From Mycobacterium sherrisii (lineage in GTDB: Bacteria; Actinomycetota; Actinomycetes; Mycobacteriales; Mycobacteriaceae), in contig NZ_LQPT01000077.1 in NCBI RefSeq assembly GCF_002102355.1, positions 60,152-124,151 of the forward strand: a DNA stretch of 64,000 nt. The letters are read 5' to 3'. The notes beneath the pieces were generated by a model, which made no database searches, was not told where the DNA came from, and was given only the letters and a program-made list of their open reading frames with translations. The position numbers and the translations under genes were made by a program. Shown here in pieces: positions 41,453 to 51,100 of this stretch (position 1 is its first letter; every line of letters starts with the position of its first letter).

Positions 41453-41944
41453 CTAGCGAAGTCGACGGCCGTGGTTGTCCTTCACGCTGCCGGTGAACAT
41501 CATGATCGCGTCGACGATCGCCCAGACGACGCTGCCGAGCAGGACCGGGAATCCGAGGAAGCAGAACAAACTGAAGACCAGTCCGAACAGGCCCAGCACC
41601 AGTTGCGCCACCGCGATCTGTGTCGAGTCGATGTAGAACCGACCGATGCCGAACACGCCGAAGAACAGTTGCAAGAGGCCAGCCGTGGCGCTCGATTTGT
41701 CCGATAGCGGGACCCCCGTGGCGGGATCGCGCCCGAACGGCGCCTGCGGATCGGATGGGTAGCCCGGGTAGCCGGCATAACCGGGATAGGGCTGGGGCTG
41801 CGGGTATCCGTGTGGCTGCGCTGACCCCGGATACCCCGGGTAGCCCGGATATCCGAAGGGCGGTGGTGGCGGGCCCGGGGGCGGCTGGTAGCCGGGCGGC
41901 TGCCAGCCCTCGGGAGGTTCTCCGGGTGGGCGCGGCGTCGACAT
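41453..41944 (-). CDS. TM2-domain protein with a Pro/Gly/Tyr-rich N-terminus
   Basis: A 163-residue membrane protein. The first 75 residues are low-complexity (repeated Y-P-G-Y and P-P-G units). A TM2 domain follows (about 82-150): first segment after K-S-S-A-T-A-G-L-L-Q, then the polar turn GIGRFYIDS, then a second hydrophobic segment of about 30 residues and a terminal N-H-G-R-R-L-R. TM2 proteins are widespread, and their role is not settled. It is likely in the plasma membrane with the Pro-rich part in the cytosol. Confidence 0.82.
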   Translation of the reverse strand: MSTPRPPGEPPEGWQPPGYQPPPGPPPPPFGYPGYPGYPGSAQPHGYPQPQPYPGYAGYPGYPSDPQAPFGRDPATGVPLSDKSSATAGLLQLFFGVFGIGRFYIDSTQIAVAQLVLGLFGLVFSLFCFLGFPVLLGSVVWAIVDAIMMFTGSVKDNHGRRLR

Positions 41945-42088
41945 TTGCTAAGTGACTCTCCCGTCGCGGCTGCAGCGAATTACTGGGCATCGCTGTCCCT
42001 GTCGCCAGCACTACTTTGGCACAAATTTGCCGAGCGCAGTCGGCGAAGTCTCTTCTAACTTCCGCCCCGACGGGGCAATACTAACGAG

Positions 42089-42475
42089 GTGTCCGATCGC
42101 AACGTGCTGGGCGGCCCGCTGCAACCGTGCGGCAGCGAACCCCTCACCGGCTATTACCGTGACGGTTGTTGTTCGAGCGGGGCCGAGGACGTCGGCCGCC
42201 ACACGATCTGCGCCGTGATGACGACGGAATTCCTGGAGCACCAGCGTTCTATCGGCAACGACCTGTTGACGCCGGTGCCCGAGTACCGGTTTCCGGGCCT
42301 GCTGCCGGGTGACCGCTGGTGCGTCACCGCCCTCAACTGGCTTCGGGCCCACCAGGATGGCTGCGCGGCACCGGTGGTGTTGGCCTCCACCCATGAACGC
42401 ACCCTCGAGGTGGTGCCGCTGGAGGTGTTGCGGGAGCACCAAGTCGACGTTCCCGACGATCTGGCAAACCTGTAA
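42089..42475 (+). CDS. DUF2237 family protein
   Basis: A 128-residue soluble protein. DUF2237 hallmarks are N-V-L-G-G-P-L-Q-P-C (5-14), TGYYRDGCCSSGAEDVGRHT (20-39) with three cysteines, and the block P-G-D-R-W-C-V-T-A-L-N-W (about 73-84). The cysteines may bind metal, but the function is unknown. The GTG at 42089 is preceded by AATACT and six bases. The sulfotransferase gene starts 44 bases after it in the same direction. Confidence 0.82.
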   Translation: MSDRNVLGGPLQPCGSEPLTGYYRDGCCSSGAEDVGRHTICAVMTTEFLEHQRSIGNDLLTPVPEYRFPGLLPGDRWCVTALNWLRAHQDGCAAPVVLASTHERTLEVVPLEVLREHQVDVPDDLANL

Positions 42476-42519
42476 GGCCCGCGGTCCCACCATTCGATAC
42501 CCGTCCGGGAGGCGGTCAC

Positions 42520-43788
42520 ATGAGCGCTGCGGGCTCCGACATCGCAGACCTGGATTTCGACGACCTGACCTCGCCGCGCCTGACCGACGTCCAGCGTCAG
42601 ATCTTGGAATACACCGAGGCCAGGCCGGTGGACTTCGATATCGACCGGATGCTCGCGGAGGCCGTCGAGCAAGCCGGTGCCGACGATTTGGACGACACCG
42701 ACGGCTTCGGAGACCGCCTACGAGCGCACGTCGCCGCGATCGAAGCCGACCACGGGCTGCGCCAGCTCACCCGGTCGACCCTGCGGCAACGGGTGGTCCG
42801 CCTGCTCCGAAACCGGTTATCCCTGACCGAACTGATCAAGCGCTACCCCGAGATCGAGTCGATCACGATCGAGCAGCCCTTCGTCGTGGTCGGCATGCCG
42901 CGGTCGGGCACCACTCATCTGGTGAATCTCATCGCCGCCGACCCGCGCCGACGCGCCCTGCCGTACTGGGAGAGCCAGGAGCCGATACCGGCGCGCGGCG
43001 AGGGCCCGGGCATCGACGGCATCGACCCGCGCTATGCCCGCGCGAAGGCCGAGCACGATGCACTGATGGTCAGCGCACCCGTCGTGGCGGCTATGCACGA
43101 TCGCTTCCCCGAAGCGATCGAGGAGGAGGTCGAACTCCTCGACCTTGACCTGGCTGGCTACGTCCTGGAATGGCATGCGCGCGTGCCGGATTGGCGTGAC
43201 TACTATCTGGCACTCGACCAGACCCGGCATTACGGCTACCTGAAGAAGGTGCTGCAGGCCCTCACCTTTCTGCGTGGACCGCAAACGTGGATCCTCAAGA
43301 GCCCCCAACACTGCGAGCAACTGGGTGCGCTGATGACGACATTCCCCGACGCGACCGTCGCGTTCACCCACCGCGATCCGGTCGCGGTTGTGCAGTCGGC
43401 GATCACGATGATGGCCTACTCCGATCGGCTGCGCCGCACCAGTATCGATCCGCAGTGGCTGCTCGACTACTGGACCGATCGGGTGCACCGGCTGCTGACC
43501 GCGTGTGTCCGTGACCGCGAGCTGGTCGAAGCCGACCGGAGCATCGACATCAATTTCCACCAACTCAACGGCACCGAAATGCCGGTGCTCGACCAGCTTT
43601 ACCGCCGCGCCGGTGTTGAGCTGACACCTAAGGTGCGCAACCGGTTTCAGCAATATCTGGACGGCAATCCGCGCGGTAAGCACGGCCGCATCCGTTACGA
43701 TCTGCAGCGGCACTTCGGCGTGTCGGCCGACGAACTGCGCCGTCGGTTCGGCTTCTACTTCGACCGGTTCGACGTCCACCCCGAATGA
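42520..43788 (+). CDS. PAPS-dependent sulfotransferase family protein
   Basis: A 422-residue enzyme of the mycobacterial/stf-like sulfotransferase family. The 5'-phosphosulfate loop G-M-P-R-S-G-T-T-H-L is at 125-134. The 3'-phosphate-binding part is likely T-H-R-D-P-V-A-V-V-Q-S (about 289-299). K-S-P-Q-H at about 265 corresponds to the lysine/histidine region of the active site. The first 110 residues form a helical extension. GGAGG precedes the ATG. The next gene, an alkylsulfatase-like protein, begins 15 bases later, so a sulfated compound is probably handled here. Confidence 0.86.
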   Translation: MSAAGSDIADLDFDDLTSPRLTDVQRQILEYTEARPVDFDIDRMLAEAVEQAGADDLDDTDGFGDRLRAHVAAIEADHGLRQLTRSTLRQRVVRLLRNRLSLTELIKRYPEIESITIEQPFVVVGMPRSGTTHLVNLIAADPRRRALPYWESQEPIPARGEGPGIDGIDPRYARAKAEHDALMVSAPVVAAMHDRFPEAIEEEVELLDLDLAGYVLEWHARVPDWRDYYLALDQTRHYGYLKKVLQALTFLRGPQTWILKSPQHCEQLGALMTTFPDATVAFTHRDPVAVVQSAITMMAYSDRLRRTSIDPQWLLDYWTDRVHRLLTACVRDRELVEADRSIDINFHQLNGTEMPVLDQLYRRAGVELTPKVRNRFQQYLDGNPRGKHGRIRYDLQRHFGVSADELRRRFGFYFDRFDVHPE

Positions 43789-43803
43789 AGGAGACAGCAG
43801 CGA

Positions 43804-45063
43804 ATGTTCGAGCCGGTATGGCGCAGCAGGCCGGGGGCCGACGCGCTACAACCCGCAGCCGCCGAACGGGCCGAGCAAATTGCCCCCGGATTGTGGTGCT
43901 CACCGGGACTGTCCAATTCGTACCTGCTGACCACCCGCGACGGCCGGGTCATTGTCAACACCGGCATGGGTTTCGAGGGCCCGGTGCACCGGGCCAACTT
44001 CGACGCCGTCGACTCCTCGCCGGTGCGCTACATCATCTTCACCCAGGGTCACGTCGACCATGTGGGCGGGCTGGACAGCGTTCGGGACCCGGAGACCGTC
44101 GTTGTAGCCCAGGCTAATTGGACGGCATGGCGTGACGACAACGAACGCCTCATCCCCTACCGGGCGAACCGCAGCGCGTTCGCGTTCAAAGACAAACTGG
44201 CGACCGGCATTCAAGCAATTCACCGCCGTCTCGGCACCAAAAAGCTTCCCGCCCAGAGCGTTCCGAGTGTCGATCTGTCCTTCGACGACACCCTTCTTCT
44301 CGAGGTCGGTGGGCGCCGACTGGAGCTGCTGTCGGTGCCGGGTGGCGAGACCACCGACTCGCTAGTGGTCTGGCTGACCGATGAACGAATCTGTCTGTGC
44401 GGGAACACCTTCGGGCCGATATTTGGGCACATCCCAAATCTGGTCACCATCCGCGGCGACCGGTACCGCGACGCCCTGACCGCCATCTCGTCGGTGGAAC
44501 GGGTACGTGACCTGCGGCCCGAACTGCTGGTGACCGGCCACTTCGAGCCGATCGCCGGCGCCGACCGGATCCACGCCGAACTGACCCGGTTGCGCAACGC
44601 CATCGAGTACATACACGATCAGACCGTGGCCGGGATGAACGCCGGCAAAGACGTGCAGACCCTGATGCGGGAGATCACGTTGCCCGCCGAATACGAAGTG
44701 GGGCAAGGCTACGGCAAGGTCTCCTGGGACGTACGGGCCATCTGGGAGAACTACTCGGGCTGGTTCCACCACCGGTCGACCACCGAGCTCTACCCCGTCG
44801 GCTTCGACGCCGTCAGCGCCGACGTGGTGCAGCTCGCCGGCGCGGGCGCGCTGGTGGATCGGGCTCGGGCCCACCTCGCCGAGCATCGACCGCTGCACGC
44901 CATCCACCTTGCCGAGCTCGTCACCACCGTGCAGCCCGACCATCCGGGTGCGCACGACGTGTTGCGAGCAGCCCACCAGGACCTGCTGGCCGACAGCACC
45001 AACTTTTGGGAAACCGCCTGGCTACGTAACTATTTGGATCATCAGACAGCGAGGACCGCATGA
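43804..45063 (+). CDS. Metallo-beta-lactamase-fold protein, alkylsulfatase-like, first metal His replaced
   Basis: A 419-residue relative of the alkylsulfatases (compare 19829). The metal motif, normally T-H-x-H-x-D-H, reads T-Q81-G-H83-V-D85-H86 here. The first zinc ligand is therefore glutamine and the di-zinc site may hold only one metal or act differently. Other family parts remain: V-P-G-G-E-T-T-D-S-L-V (about 171-181), V-T-G-H-F-E-P (about 241-247) and a helical region with YGKVSWDVRAIWENYSGWF (about 302-320). The C-terminal SCP2-like domain of the long enzyme is absent. AAGGAG lies ahead of the ATG. Confidence 0.8.
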   Translation: MFEPVWRSRPGADALQPAAAERAEQIAPGLWCSPGLSNSYLLTTRDGRVIVNTGMGFEGPVHRANFDAVDSSPVRYIIFTQGHVDHVGGLDSVRDPETVVVAQANWTAWRDDNERLIPYRANRSAFAFKDKLATGIQAIHRRLGTKKLPAQSVPSVDLSFDDTLLLEVGGRRLELLSVPGGETTDSLVVWLTDERICLCGNTFGPIFGHIPNLVTIRGDRYRDALTAISSVERVRDLRPELLVTGHFEPIAGADRIHAELTRLRNAIEYIHDQTVAGMNAGKDVQTLMREITLPAEYEVGQGYGKVSWDVRAIWENYSGWFHHRSTTELYPVGFDAVSADVVQLAGAGALVDRARAHLAEHRPLHAIHLAELVTTVQPDHPGAHDVLRAAHQDLLADSTNFWETAWLRNYLDHQTARTA

Positions 45064-45539
45064 CGCTTCGAGCCGAAGACCTCTATCACACCGGCATCGT
45101 GGTCTCCGACCTCGACGCCGCGATGGCGCGGCTGACCGCGTTGGCAGGCTACCGGTGGATCACCCCGCTGCGCTACACGTTGCCCTTCCGCACCACGGCC
45201 GGGATTCGCGACCTGACCTCGACCATCGTGTACTCGGTCCAGGGCCCGCACCTGGAACTGATTCAGGAGGTACCGGGTACGCCGTGGACGGTGCCACCCG
45301 GTAATGCCGTACACCATGTGGGCTACTTCACCGACAACCTTGCCGACACCGCACGCCAGTTGGAAGCCAACGGTTTCACCTTCGAAATGACCGGCGAGGT
45401 GGATGGAGCGGAGTTCGGGATGTTTGCCTACTACATCGACCCGGACGGCGCCCGCATCGAGATCGTCGATCGCGCCGTGTTTCCCGACTTCACCGCCTTC
45501 GTGGAATCCATGGCGGCACCGGCCTCCCATGGGGCCTGA
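45060..45539 (+). CDS. VOC-superfamily (glyoxalase/dioxygenase-fold) protein
   Basis: A 159-residue protein with the paired beta-alpha-beta-beta-beta units of the VOC fold. L-Y-H-T-G-I-V-V-S-D-L-D (8-19) begins the first unit with the metal-ligand histidine, HLELIQE (about 61-67) ends it with Glu, and AVHHVGYFTDNL (about 83-94) begins the second. A last glutamate is in ARIEIVD. The metal site H-E-H-E thus looks intact. The start overlaps the previous stop (ATGA). Reaction unknown; isomerase, lyase and dioxygenase activities all occur. Confidence 0.85.
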   Translation: MTLRAEDLYHTGIVVSDLDAAMARLTALAGYRWITPLRYTLPFRTTAGIRDLTSTIVYSVQGPHLELIQEVPGTPWTVPPGNAVHHVGYFTDNLADTARQLEANGFTFEMTGEVDGAEFGMFAYYIDPDGARIEIVDRAVFPDFTAFVESMAAPASHGA

Positions 45540-45540
45540 C

Positions 45541-46530
45541 ATGCTGCTGACGGTCCTGCGCTTCAATTTCGCTTCGCCGCAAGGAGATCCGCGGACCCAG
45601 AACAAGCTGTTGTCGGCTGCCCTCGAGTTGGCGCAATGGGGCGAGTCGCACGGCATCACGTCGGTGAGCGTGGACGAGCACCACGCCACCGGTCACGGCT
45701 GGAGCTGCAACCCGATCATGGCCGCGGCGATGTTCTTGGCGCGCACCTCCACGATGATCGCCAGCGTGGATTGCGCGCTGGGTCCGTTGTGGAGTCCGGT
45801 CCGACTCGCCGAGGACATCGCGCTGGTCGACAACATGAGCCGCGGCCGGCTGCACACCACCGTCGGACTGGGTTATCGCAGCGCCGAATATGTGGCCTTG
45901 GGCTTGGATTTCAACAAACGCGGCGATCTGATGGACAGCCTGCTCGAGCGGATGCTGTCCGTATGGTCCGGCCAGGCGGACACGGCAATCTGCCCCGGCA
46001 CCTGGAGCCGGCCGCACCCACCGCTGTATGTCGGCGGCGGGGTTCGGGCCACCGCGCGCCGCGCCGCCCGGTTCGGCTTGCCGCTCAGCCTGGCCGACCA
46101 TTTGCCCGACATCGCCGGCTACTACCGCGAGCTGTGTTCGGCCGCCGGTATCAAACCTCTGGTACTGATGCCGGGACCGGTCAATCGCGGAATGATCTAC
46201 CTACATGAAGACCCCGACCGGGCCTGGGCCGAGCTGGGGGAGCACATCCTGTGGGAGGCAGTCACTTACGGACGGTGGTCGTCCGATCAGCGTTCGCTGA
46301 TGCACCTGCCCGGGGTGCAGACGCTCGACGAGGTCCGAGCATCGGGGCGGTATCGGTTCCTCACCCCGGACCAGCTCATCACCGAAATTCGCGACAGCGA
46401 CGAGTACGGACCGCTCGTGCTGCACCCCCTGGTCGGTGGTATGCCCGTCGATGAGGCCTGGAAGTCGGTGCAGTTACTCACCGACACGGTATTGCCCGCG
46501 CTGACACCTCGTTCCGGATCGTCTGGTTGA
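45541..46530 (+). CDS. Luciferase-like (LLM class) flavin-dependent monooxygenase
   Basis: A 329-residue TIM-barrel protein of the bacterial luciferase group. S-V-D-E-H-H-A (about 43-49) is the family motif, with RTSTMIASVDCALGPLWSPVRLAED (split about 67-91) and the RLHTTVGLGYRSAEYVALG region (about 101-119). Whether it uses FMN or F420 is not clear from what I can see. The ATG at 45541 lies one base after the VOC stop, so the two are coupled. Monooxygenation of a sulfated or sulfonated compound would fit the neighbours, by inference. Confidence 0.85.
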   Translation: MLLTVLRFNFASPQGDPRTQNKLLSAALELAQWGESHGITSVSVDEHHATGHGWSCNPIMAAAMFLARTSTMIASVDCALGPLWSPVRLAEDIALVDNMSRGRLHTTVGLGYRSAEYVALGLDFNKRGDLMDSLLERMLSVWSGQADTAICPGTWSRPHPPLYVGGGVRATARRAARFGLPLSLADHLPDIAGYYRELCSAAGIKPLVLMPGPVNRGMIYLHEDPDRAWAELGEHILWEAVTYGRWSSDQRSLMHLPGVQTLDEVRASGRYRFLTPDQLITEIRDSDEYGPLVLHPLVGGMPVDEAWKSVQLLTDTVLPALTPRSGSSG

Positions 46531-46583
46531 GCCCGCAGCGAGCGGGTACGGCAACGAGATCCGACAGGAATGAGGGGAATGCG

Positions 46584-46829
46584 ATGACATCTGATGCGGT
46601 GAAGCGGGCCTGCGCCTTCCTTGGCGGTGCGGCGGTGCTGAGTCTGACGGCAGCCTGCGGCAGTGGTGGTGGCTTGCCGCTGGGGGTGCCCCCGCCGACC
46701 TCGTCGCCGCCGACTTCGACTGGGACACCGGGCCCGGTCACGTCGGTGGTGCCGGCACCCGGCCAATACCCGGCGGATGGATCGGGAACCGGTGGCGGTA
46801 GCGCTGGCGGCGGGGCAGCCGGGGGCTGA
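46584..46829 (+). CDS. Small Pro/Ser/Thr/Gly-rich putative lipoprotein (81 aa)
   Basis: An 81-residue protein. The N-terminus (K-R-A-C then AFLGGAAVLSLTAAC) ends in a lipobox-like T-A-A-C25, followed by a fully low-complexity tail (PPPTSSPPTSTGTPG, then GSGTGGGSAGGGAAGG). It would be an anchored peptide with an unstructured outer part. GAGGGGAA is the ribosome binding site. It ends two bases from the stop of the opposing peptidase gene. No homologue is recognised. Confidence 0.6.
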   Translation: MTSDAVKRACAFLGGAAVLSLTAACGSGGGLPLGVPPPTSSPPTSTGTPGPVTSVVPAPGQYPADGSGTGGGSAGGGAAGG

Positions 46830-46831
46830 GT

Positions 46832-48154
46832 TCAGGGCACTTTCGTCGCGTAGAGCCACTGGTCCCACAGCGGGCGCAGCGAATCGCTTGCGTAGTTCGC
46901 CGCCAGGCCGGTGAAATCGCCGGTGACGGCGGTGCTGTGGCGGTGCCGCGTGGTCCAATCATTTAGCAGCGCAACGAAGTTGTCGTCGCCAAGGTGGCGG
47001 CGCAGCGCGTGCAGCGTCAGGGCGCCGCGCTTGTACACGCGATCGTCGAACATGTCCCGGGCACCGGGATCGGCCAGTAACAGGTCCTGGGGCTGGGCGC
47101 GCAACTGCGCGTGATGCGCCGCGGCCAGCTCGTCGGCGTCGGGTCCGCCGCTGTGCTCCGACCACAGCCACTCCGCATAGCAGGCGAATCCTTCGTGCAG
47201 CCAGATGTCGCGCCATTGACCGGCGGTCACCGAGTTACCGAACCACTGGTGTGCCAGTTCGTGGGCGATCAGCCGCTCACTGGCCCGGGTGCCGTCACAG
47301 TGGTTGGCGCCGAAGATCGAAATGCCTTGCGCTTCAACCGGTATCTCCAACACATCGTCGGTGACGACGACGGTGTACCCGCTGCCCAGGGGATACGGCC
47401 CGAACAGCTCGATGAACAACCGCATCATCTCGGGCTGGCGGGCGAAGTCGTGGTCGAAGTTTCCCCGCAGGCGGGCGGGCAGTGCGGCGGTAATCGCCAC
47501 CGGTGTGCGCGTCAACCGGTGCATCTCGTAGCTGCCGATCTGCAGCGTGATCAGGTAGGTGGACGTGGGCTCACGCTGTTCGTAGGTCCATACGGTTCGC
47601 GACGCGCGAGCCCGCCGGGACAGCAGTTCCCCGTTGGCGATCACGCGGTACCGGCTTTCGGTGCTGACCTGGATGTGAAACGCGGCTTTGGCGCTGGGGT
47701 GGTCGTTGCAGGGAAACCAGGACGCGGCGCCGTTGGGCTGCCCGGCCACCAACGCGCCCTCGGTCAGCTCCTCGAAACCGACGTTGCCCCAAAGGGACCG
47801 GATCGGTCGCGGTGAACCACCATAGTGCACCACGATCGACAGGGCGGCGCCGATGGGCACCGTCGAGCCGAGACGGATCCGCAATTTCCCTGCTCGACAA
47901 GAGAACTGGTCCACCCGCCTGCCGTTCACCGACACCTTGGACACCGTCAATGCGTTGGACAGGTCCAGGGTGAGCTGCCGCAGTTCGGTCAGCGCCACGG
48001 CGGTGATCGTGGCTACCCCGGAAAGCCGGTTGAGGGCCACCCGGTAGTCCAGGTCCAGTTCGTAGCGGGACACCTGGTAGCCGGGGTCGCCGTTCTTCGG
48101 CAGGTACTCGTCGAGCACCTCCGGTGGTGCCGCCTTGTTGGCCGAGGCTTTCAC
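46832..48154 (-). CDS. M1-family zinc aminopeptidase
   Basis: A 440-residue metallopeptidase. Zinc motif H298-E-L-A-H302 with the third ligand E321 in W-L-H-E-G-F-A; a beta-saddle N-terminal domain (about 20-225) precedes it. The exopeptidase G-x-M-E-N motif of classical M1 enzymes is replaced by VEAQGISIFGAN, so specificity may differ. The long C-terminal helical domain of PepN is missing, as in short actinobacterial M1 proteins. No signal peptide. The GTG start overlaps the stop of the A-PCP synthetase gene by 4 bases, a clear sign that they are co-translated. Confidence 0.88.
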   Translation of the reverse strand: MKASANKAAPPEVLDEYLPKNGDPGYQVSRYELDLDYRVALNRLSGVATITAVALTELRQLTLDLSNALTVSKVSVNGRRVDQFSCRAGKLRIRLGSTVPIGAALSIVVHYGGSPRPIRSLWGNVGFEELTEGALVAGQPNGAASWFPCNDHPSAKAAFHIQVSTESRYRVIANGELLSRRARASRTVWTYEQREPTSTYLITLQIGSYEMHRLTRTPVAITAALPARLRGNFDHDFARQPEMMRLFIELFGPYPLGSGYTVVVTDDVLEIPVEAQGISIFGANHCDGTRASERLIAHELAHQWFGNSVTAGQWRDIWLHEGFACYAEWLWSEHSGGPDADELAAAHHAQLRAQPQDLLLADPGARDMFDDRVYKRGALTLHALRRHLGDDNFVALLNDWTTRHRHSTAVTGDFTGLAANYASDSLRPLWDQWLYATKVP

Positions 48155-51100
48155 GCCGCGGTGTCCTGCACGCCGCGCCGGGCGGCGTTCTTGCGGGGCT
48201 TCTTGCGGCGGACAGTCCATGGCTTGATCGGATTGCCTTGCCAGCGTGTCGATGCTGGGACCTCGTCGCCGCGCACCACCAGCGAGGCCGGCCCGACTGT
48301 TGCGCCGGCGCCGATCCTGGCGGCGGGCAGCGCCACACCGTGCGGGCCCAGCGTCGCGCCGGGTTCGAATACCACGGCGTCCATCCGCATTATCCGATCG
48401 TGGAACAGGTGGGTCTGCACCACACAGCCACGGCCGACGGCGGCGCCCGCACCGAGGGTGACGAGGTCCGCCTCGGGAAGCCAATAGGTTTCACACCACA
48501 CCCCGCGCCCGATGCGGGCGCCCAGGGCCCGCAGCCACAGGTTCAGCATCGGCGTGCCGCTGGCCGCGCGGGCGAACCAGGGGGCGGCCACGGTTTCGAC
48601 GAACGTGTCGGCGACCTCGTTGCGCCACACAAACGACGACCACAGCGGAAACTCGCCGGCCCGGATCCGCCCGACGAGAAGCCATTTCGCAGCTACCGTG
48701 GTCACTCCGGCGATCACGCCCGCCGCCAGCATGACCAGCCCGCCACCCACGGCCGCCCACCAGATGCCGAAAATTCTTGCCAGCGCCTGCAATCCGCCGA
48801 GCACCGCAAGTCCGATGCCGGCCGACACGAACACCGGCACCAGCCGGAGCGTTTCGACCAACGCCCGCATCACCTTCAGCCGCTGCGGCGGATCGTAGGT
48901 GGTCGCCTCGTCGGTGTCGACGGGGCGACGGCGCAGCCGCATCGGCGGGCTGCCCAGCCAGGACGAGCCCCGCTTGGCCTTCGGCGGCGCCGCCGACAGC
49001 ACCGCGACCAATCCGTCGTCGGGCACGCGACGGCCCGGCTGGGTGATGCCGGAGTTGCCAAGAAACGCACGCCGGCCCACGGCCGTCGGCGCCGCATGGA
49101 TCCAGCCACCGCCGAGTTCGTAGGACGCGACCATGGTGTCGTCGGCCAGGAACGCGCCGTCCTCGATCACGGTGAACTTCGGCGTGGCCAATACCGTCGA
49201 AATTTCGGTGCCCCGACCAACTTTGGCGCCCAACAGCCGTAGCCACACCGGGGTCAACAGGCTGGCGTACAGCGGGAACAGGTAGGTGCGCGCGGCATCC
49301 ATCAGCCGCTGGGTGGCCCACAGCTGCCACCCGGGGCGGCTGCGCACCGGGTGATACCCCTCGCGCAGGCCCAACGACAGCGTCCGCACCGCCAGCACCG
49401 TCAGCACGGCGTAGACCAACAGCGCGATCAACGCCGCCAACGGCGTCCAGGCCAGTGCCGGAATCACGGCTTGCGACAACCGATGGGTATGCCGGACGCC
49501 GAAGCCGATGACCGCGATACCGGAACCGGCCGCCAGCAACGGCAGCGCTGCCAACACCACAGACGTCAACCCGTACCAGGCCGCCCAAGAGGCGCCGCGC
49601 GGTGGCCGCTCATCCGGCCATGGATGGTTGACCCGCCCGGACTTGACCGCCGGCGAGCCTTTCCAATACTGACCGTTCTTGATCTTGTCCCGCACGCCGC
49701 CGCCCGGGGCCACATCGGCGTTCTTGCCGACGACCGCTCCGGGCAACAGCGTCGATCGCGCACCGATCGTGGCGTCGTTGCCGATCGTGATCTCGCCGAC
49801 GTGGAAGGCGTCCCCGTCGATCCAGTGACCGCACAGGTCGACTTCGGGTTCGACCGCGCTGCGGTGGCCCATGGTGAGCAGACCGGTGACGGGGGGCAGC
49901 GAGTGCAGATCGACTCCCTTGCCGATGCGGGCGCCGAGCGCGCGGGCGTAGTACACCAGCCACGGTGCGCCCGACAGGTTGTGGGCCCCGCCGGCCTCGG
50001 CAAGCCGTTCGACGAACCAGATCCGCAGATGCACCGATCCGCCGCGCCGGTAGGTGCCCGGCCGTAGCTTCCTCAACAACAACCGCGCGCACAGCACCGT
50101 GATCCCCATCCGGCCGACGGGCGTGACGAACACCGCGAACGCCGCGGCGATCAGCCACCAGTTCACCGCGACGGTCCAGGGCACGACGTGCAGCGCGCGG
50201 GCGACGTTGTTGCCCAACGCCAGCCACGTCAGCCAGGGCAGTGCCGACAACGTCGCCAACGGCAGGGCAAGCACGGCCTGCGCGAGTTGCGTCACCGCCG
50301 GGGTCGGACGCACCACGCGCTCGGTCACCGGCGGCGGCGGGTCGAGCTCGTCGAGAAACGCGGCAAGAGAGCCCAGCCGCGGATGGTCGTAGAGGTCGGC
50401 GACCGTCACCTCCGGGTACTGGCGGCGCAGCGCCGCGACGAGCTGCGCCGCAGCCAGCGATCCACCACCCAGCGCAAAGAAGTCGGCCTCCAAAGTGTCG
50501 ACCTGTCCGGTCTCGAAGGCCCCGAGCAGGTCCCGCCACAACCTGGTAAGCCACCCGGCGGTGCCGCTCAGCACGGCCGAACCGTCGGACTCGTCGACCG
50601 GCGGCGGCCAGGGCAGCGCGTCACGGTCGACCTTGCCCGAGGTGCGGGTCGGCAACTCCGCGATCCGCACCAGCCGCGGCGCCAGCGCGGCCGGCAGTTG
50701 CGCGGCGAGCGCGGCGCGTGCCTGCTGAAGGTCGAACGACGGGTCGGGGCTCACGACGTAGCCGACCAGCACGGGAGCGCCGGCGGCGGTGTGCCGCACC
50801 GCGGCCGCGCCGCCGCTGACACCGGGCAAATGCACCAGCGCCGAGTCGATCTCACCCAATTCGATCCGTCGACCACCGACCTTGACCTGGTCGTCGCTGC
50901 GGCCACAGAAATACAGCCCGTCGCGCTCCAGCCGAACCAGATCACCGCTGCGGTAGGCGCGCGACCATCCCAGCGACGGCATCGGGGCGTACTTTTCGGC
51001 GTCACGGTCCTTGTCCAGGTATCGGGCCAGCCCGACGCCCCCGATCACCAGCTCACCGACATCGCCGTAGGCGACCGGCAGGGTGTCGGCGTCGACGACC

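Noticed and set aside
41700-41944. Repeated TATCCGGGGTA-like units that resemble a short tandem repeat or CRISPR-like array
   Set aside because: They encode the Y-P-G-Y low-complexity tail of the TM2 protein; there are no spacers of constant length.
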